Origin: Branchiostoma floridae
Lineage: Eukaryota > Chordata > Leptocardii > Amphioxiformes > Branchiostomatidae
Length of the DNA stretch: 64,000 bases
NCBI RefSeq assembly: GCF_000003815.2
Contig: NC_049979.1
Span: forward strand, 20,722,759 to 20,786,758
Direction of reading: 5' to 3'
Shown here: positions 62,895-64,000 of the stretch, in pieces
Numbering within the stretch: the stretch's first letter is position 1
How the letters are laid out: each line of letters opens with the position of its first letter
Program-made: the position numbers and the translations under genes
The notes under the pieces: model-generated
What the model saw: only the letters and a program-made list of their open reading frames with translations
What the model was told of the DNA's origin: nothing
The model's database searches: none

Positions 62895-62991
62895 TGACCT
62901 TAAGTTACCCCGTCGTCATATGCCTGTCTCAGGACTAATGTTTGCAAAACGTGTCAAAGCTCATTCAGGCACTGAAACGAACGCATTGTCG
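62895..62991 (+). other. Predicted 5' non-coding exon of the second LRR gene
   Basis: Conserved with 58620-58748, ends at a GTAAGA donor, and is followed by the TTACAG acceptor at 63400-63405. The start is approximate. Confidence 0.5.
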
Positions 62992-63413
62992 GTAAGAATT
63001 CCGATTTTCGTTGCTTGTTTTCATGACTAGGGGGTGGGGGCGTTAAGACTATCGCTTGGTCATATGCCGGTCACTATACAATGTATATACACCTGTTGTA
63101 GGTTATGTAACATCCTTGCCTAGCGAAAGTAGTATATCCTACAAGGAACCATTCGGGGGCGTGTCTGCTTCCTGTGTCCGTCGGCACGTATCAACATTTG
63201 GTCTCTGCCAGGGCTAGGGAGCTAGTTTTCAGGCAGAGGTTTGTAAGAATGTATCATCAGGACTAATCTGACATAGGAAAATAACAGATAATGGCTTGCT
63301 TGCTCTTAAATATGGTGAGCTACCTCAAGGGACAGTCTAAAAAGGTATGGGAGCCATGACGGAGAAAGTCAACATGTTATTTACTTAGTTTGTGTTTGGT
63401 TACAGGCCCAGCT

Positions 63414-64000
63414 ATGAAGGCGCTCTGTTTCCTTCTGACGCTTTGTGCGGTGGGCTTACTGCCCCGTTCTTCTGCCTGCCCAAAGTACTGCTACTGCGAC
63501 AGTTACGAGAAAGATGAATATTCTGTGAGGTGCAATGGTGCCAACATAACTGCCATTCCACGGGACATTCCAAAGAACACAACAATGTTGGATATCAGTA
63601 AGTCTCGGAATGTTTCGTATTTTTGCTTTTGTCATTCGTATGATATTAAGTAAACGAGACCTGTCCACCCTTCAAGTTCAATAATTCGTGGACACCGTAC
63701 CTACAGGTTTCAGTTGGCCTTGTTTACTAGTAGGCAAACTGACATTGCCATTCACGCTCACAAAATATAAAAGTAATTCGCAGTTTACGATATAACATTA
63801 ATAATTGTCCCATTTCTACAGGTTTCACCCCAATCACCATGCTACGGAAAGGAGACTTCGTTGACATGCCCAAACTCAAACAGTTGAACGTTTGGTGGAA
63901 CTTCAACCTGACCATGGTCGAACTGGGAACCTTCGACAATCTACCGACCATCACGTCACTCGGGCTGGATCAAAACAACATCAAAGATCTAAAAGGCGTC
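63414..64000 (+). CDS. LRR protein, tandem paralog (5' part only)
   Basis: Coding exons 63414-63597 and 63822 to beyond the window end. The protein starts with a signal peptide (MKALCFLLTLCAVGLLPRSSA) and an LRR N-cap (CPKYCYCDSY...RCNGANITAIPRD), nearly the same as the first gene. Exon 2 matches that gene to TITSLGL at 63966. It then jumps directly to DQNNIKDL, which in the first gene lies 429 bp (143 residues, six LRRs) further on. The reading frame is kept. The ATG is chosen by position after the TTACAG acceptor and by similarity. The rest of the gene, including any Ig domain, is outside the window. Confidence 0.85.

Overview
The window looks like nuclear DNA of an invertebrate chordate, most likely an amphioxus (Branchiostoma). 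This is inferred from spliced genes with GT-AG introns, a secreted LRR-Ig gene in a tandem pair (amphioxus is known for expanded LRR-Ig families), domain-shuffled membrane proteins and a dense load of MITEs, SINEs and LINE relics. Assignments come from reading the sequence only; no database search was possible.

Layout. 1-5038 is a satellite of about 200-bp units that flips orientation near 2240. 5127-7937 is a transposon-like unit with two 788-bp inverted arms around a core of the same satellite. 7938-11800 has no firm gene. 11829-14514 is an inverted duplication carrying two copies of an intronless gene; the left copy is frameshifted. 15650-16974 (+) is a four-exon gene for mitochondrial ribosomal protein mL41 (MRPL41). 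It converges tail to tail with a 16-part gene (-) at 18411-39809 that encodes an IQ-motif protein with exon-encoded helical repeats; two assembly gaps fall inside it. 40640-43020 holds a decayed LINE.

43690-57309 (+) contains the most striking content: two tandem DEG/ENaC-type sodium channel genes. Their extracellular finger region carries four Cys-rich Link-like modules, a discoidin (F5/8C) domain and a kringle. Each also has two furin-type sites about 25 residues apart, as in vertebrate ENaC subunits. 58620-64000 (+) has two tandem LRR genes. The first is a complete secreted LRR-Ig protein. The second runs off the window and has lost six LRRs in frame relative to the first.

The two channels are paralogs that could form subunits of one complex or two separately gated channels. 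The LRR-Ig pair is a local duplication that kept its upstream non-coding exon. Nothing links the other genes into a pathway.
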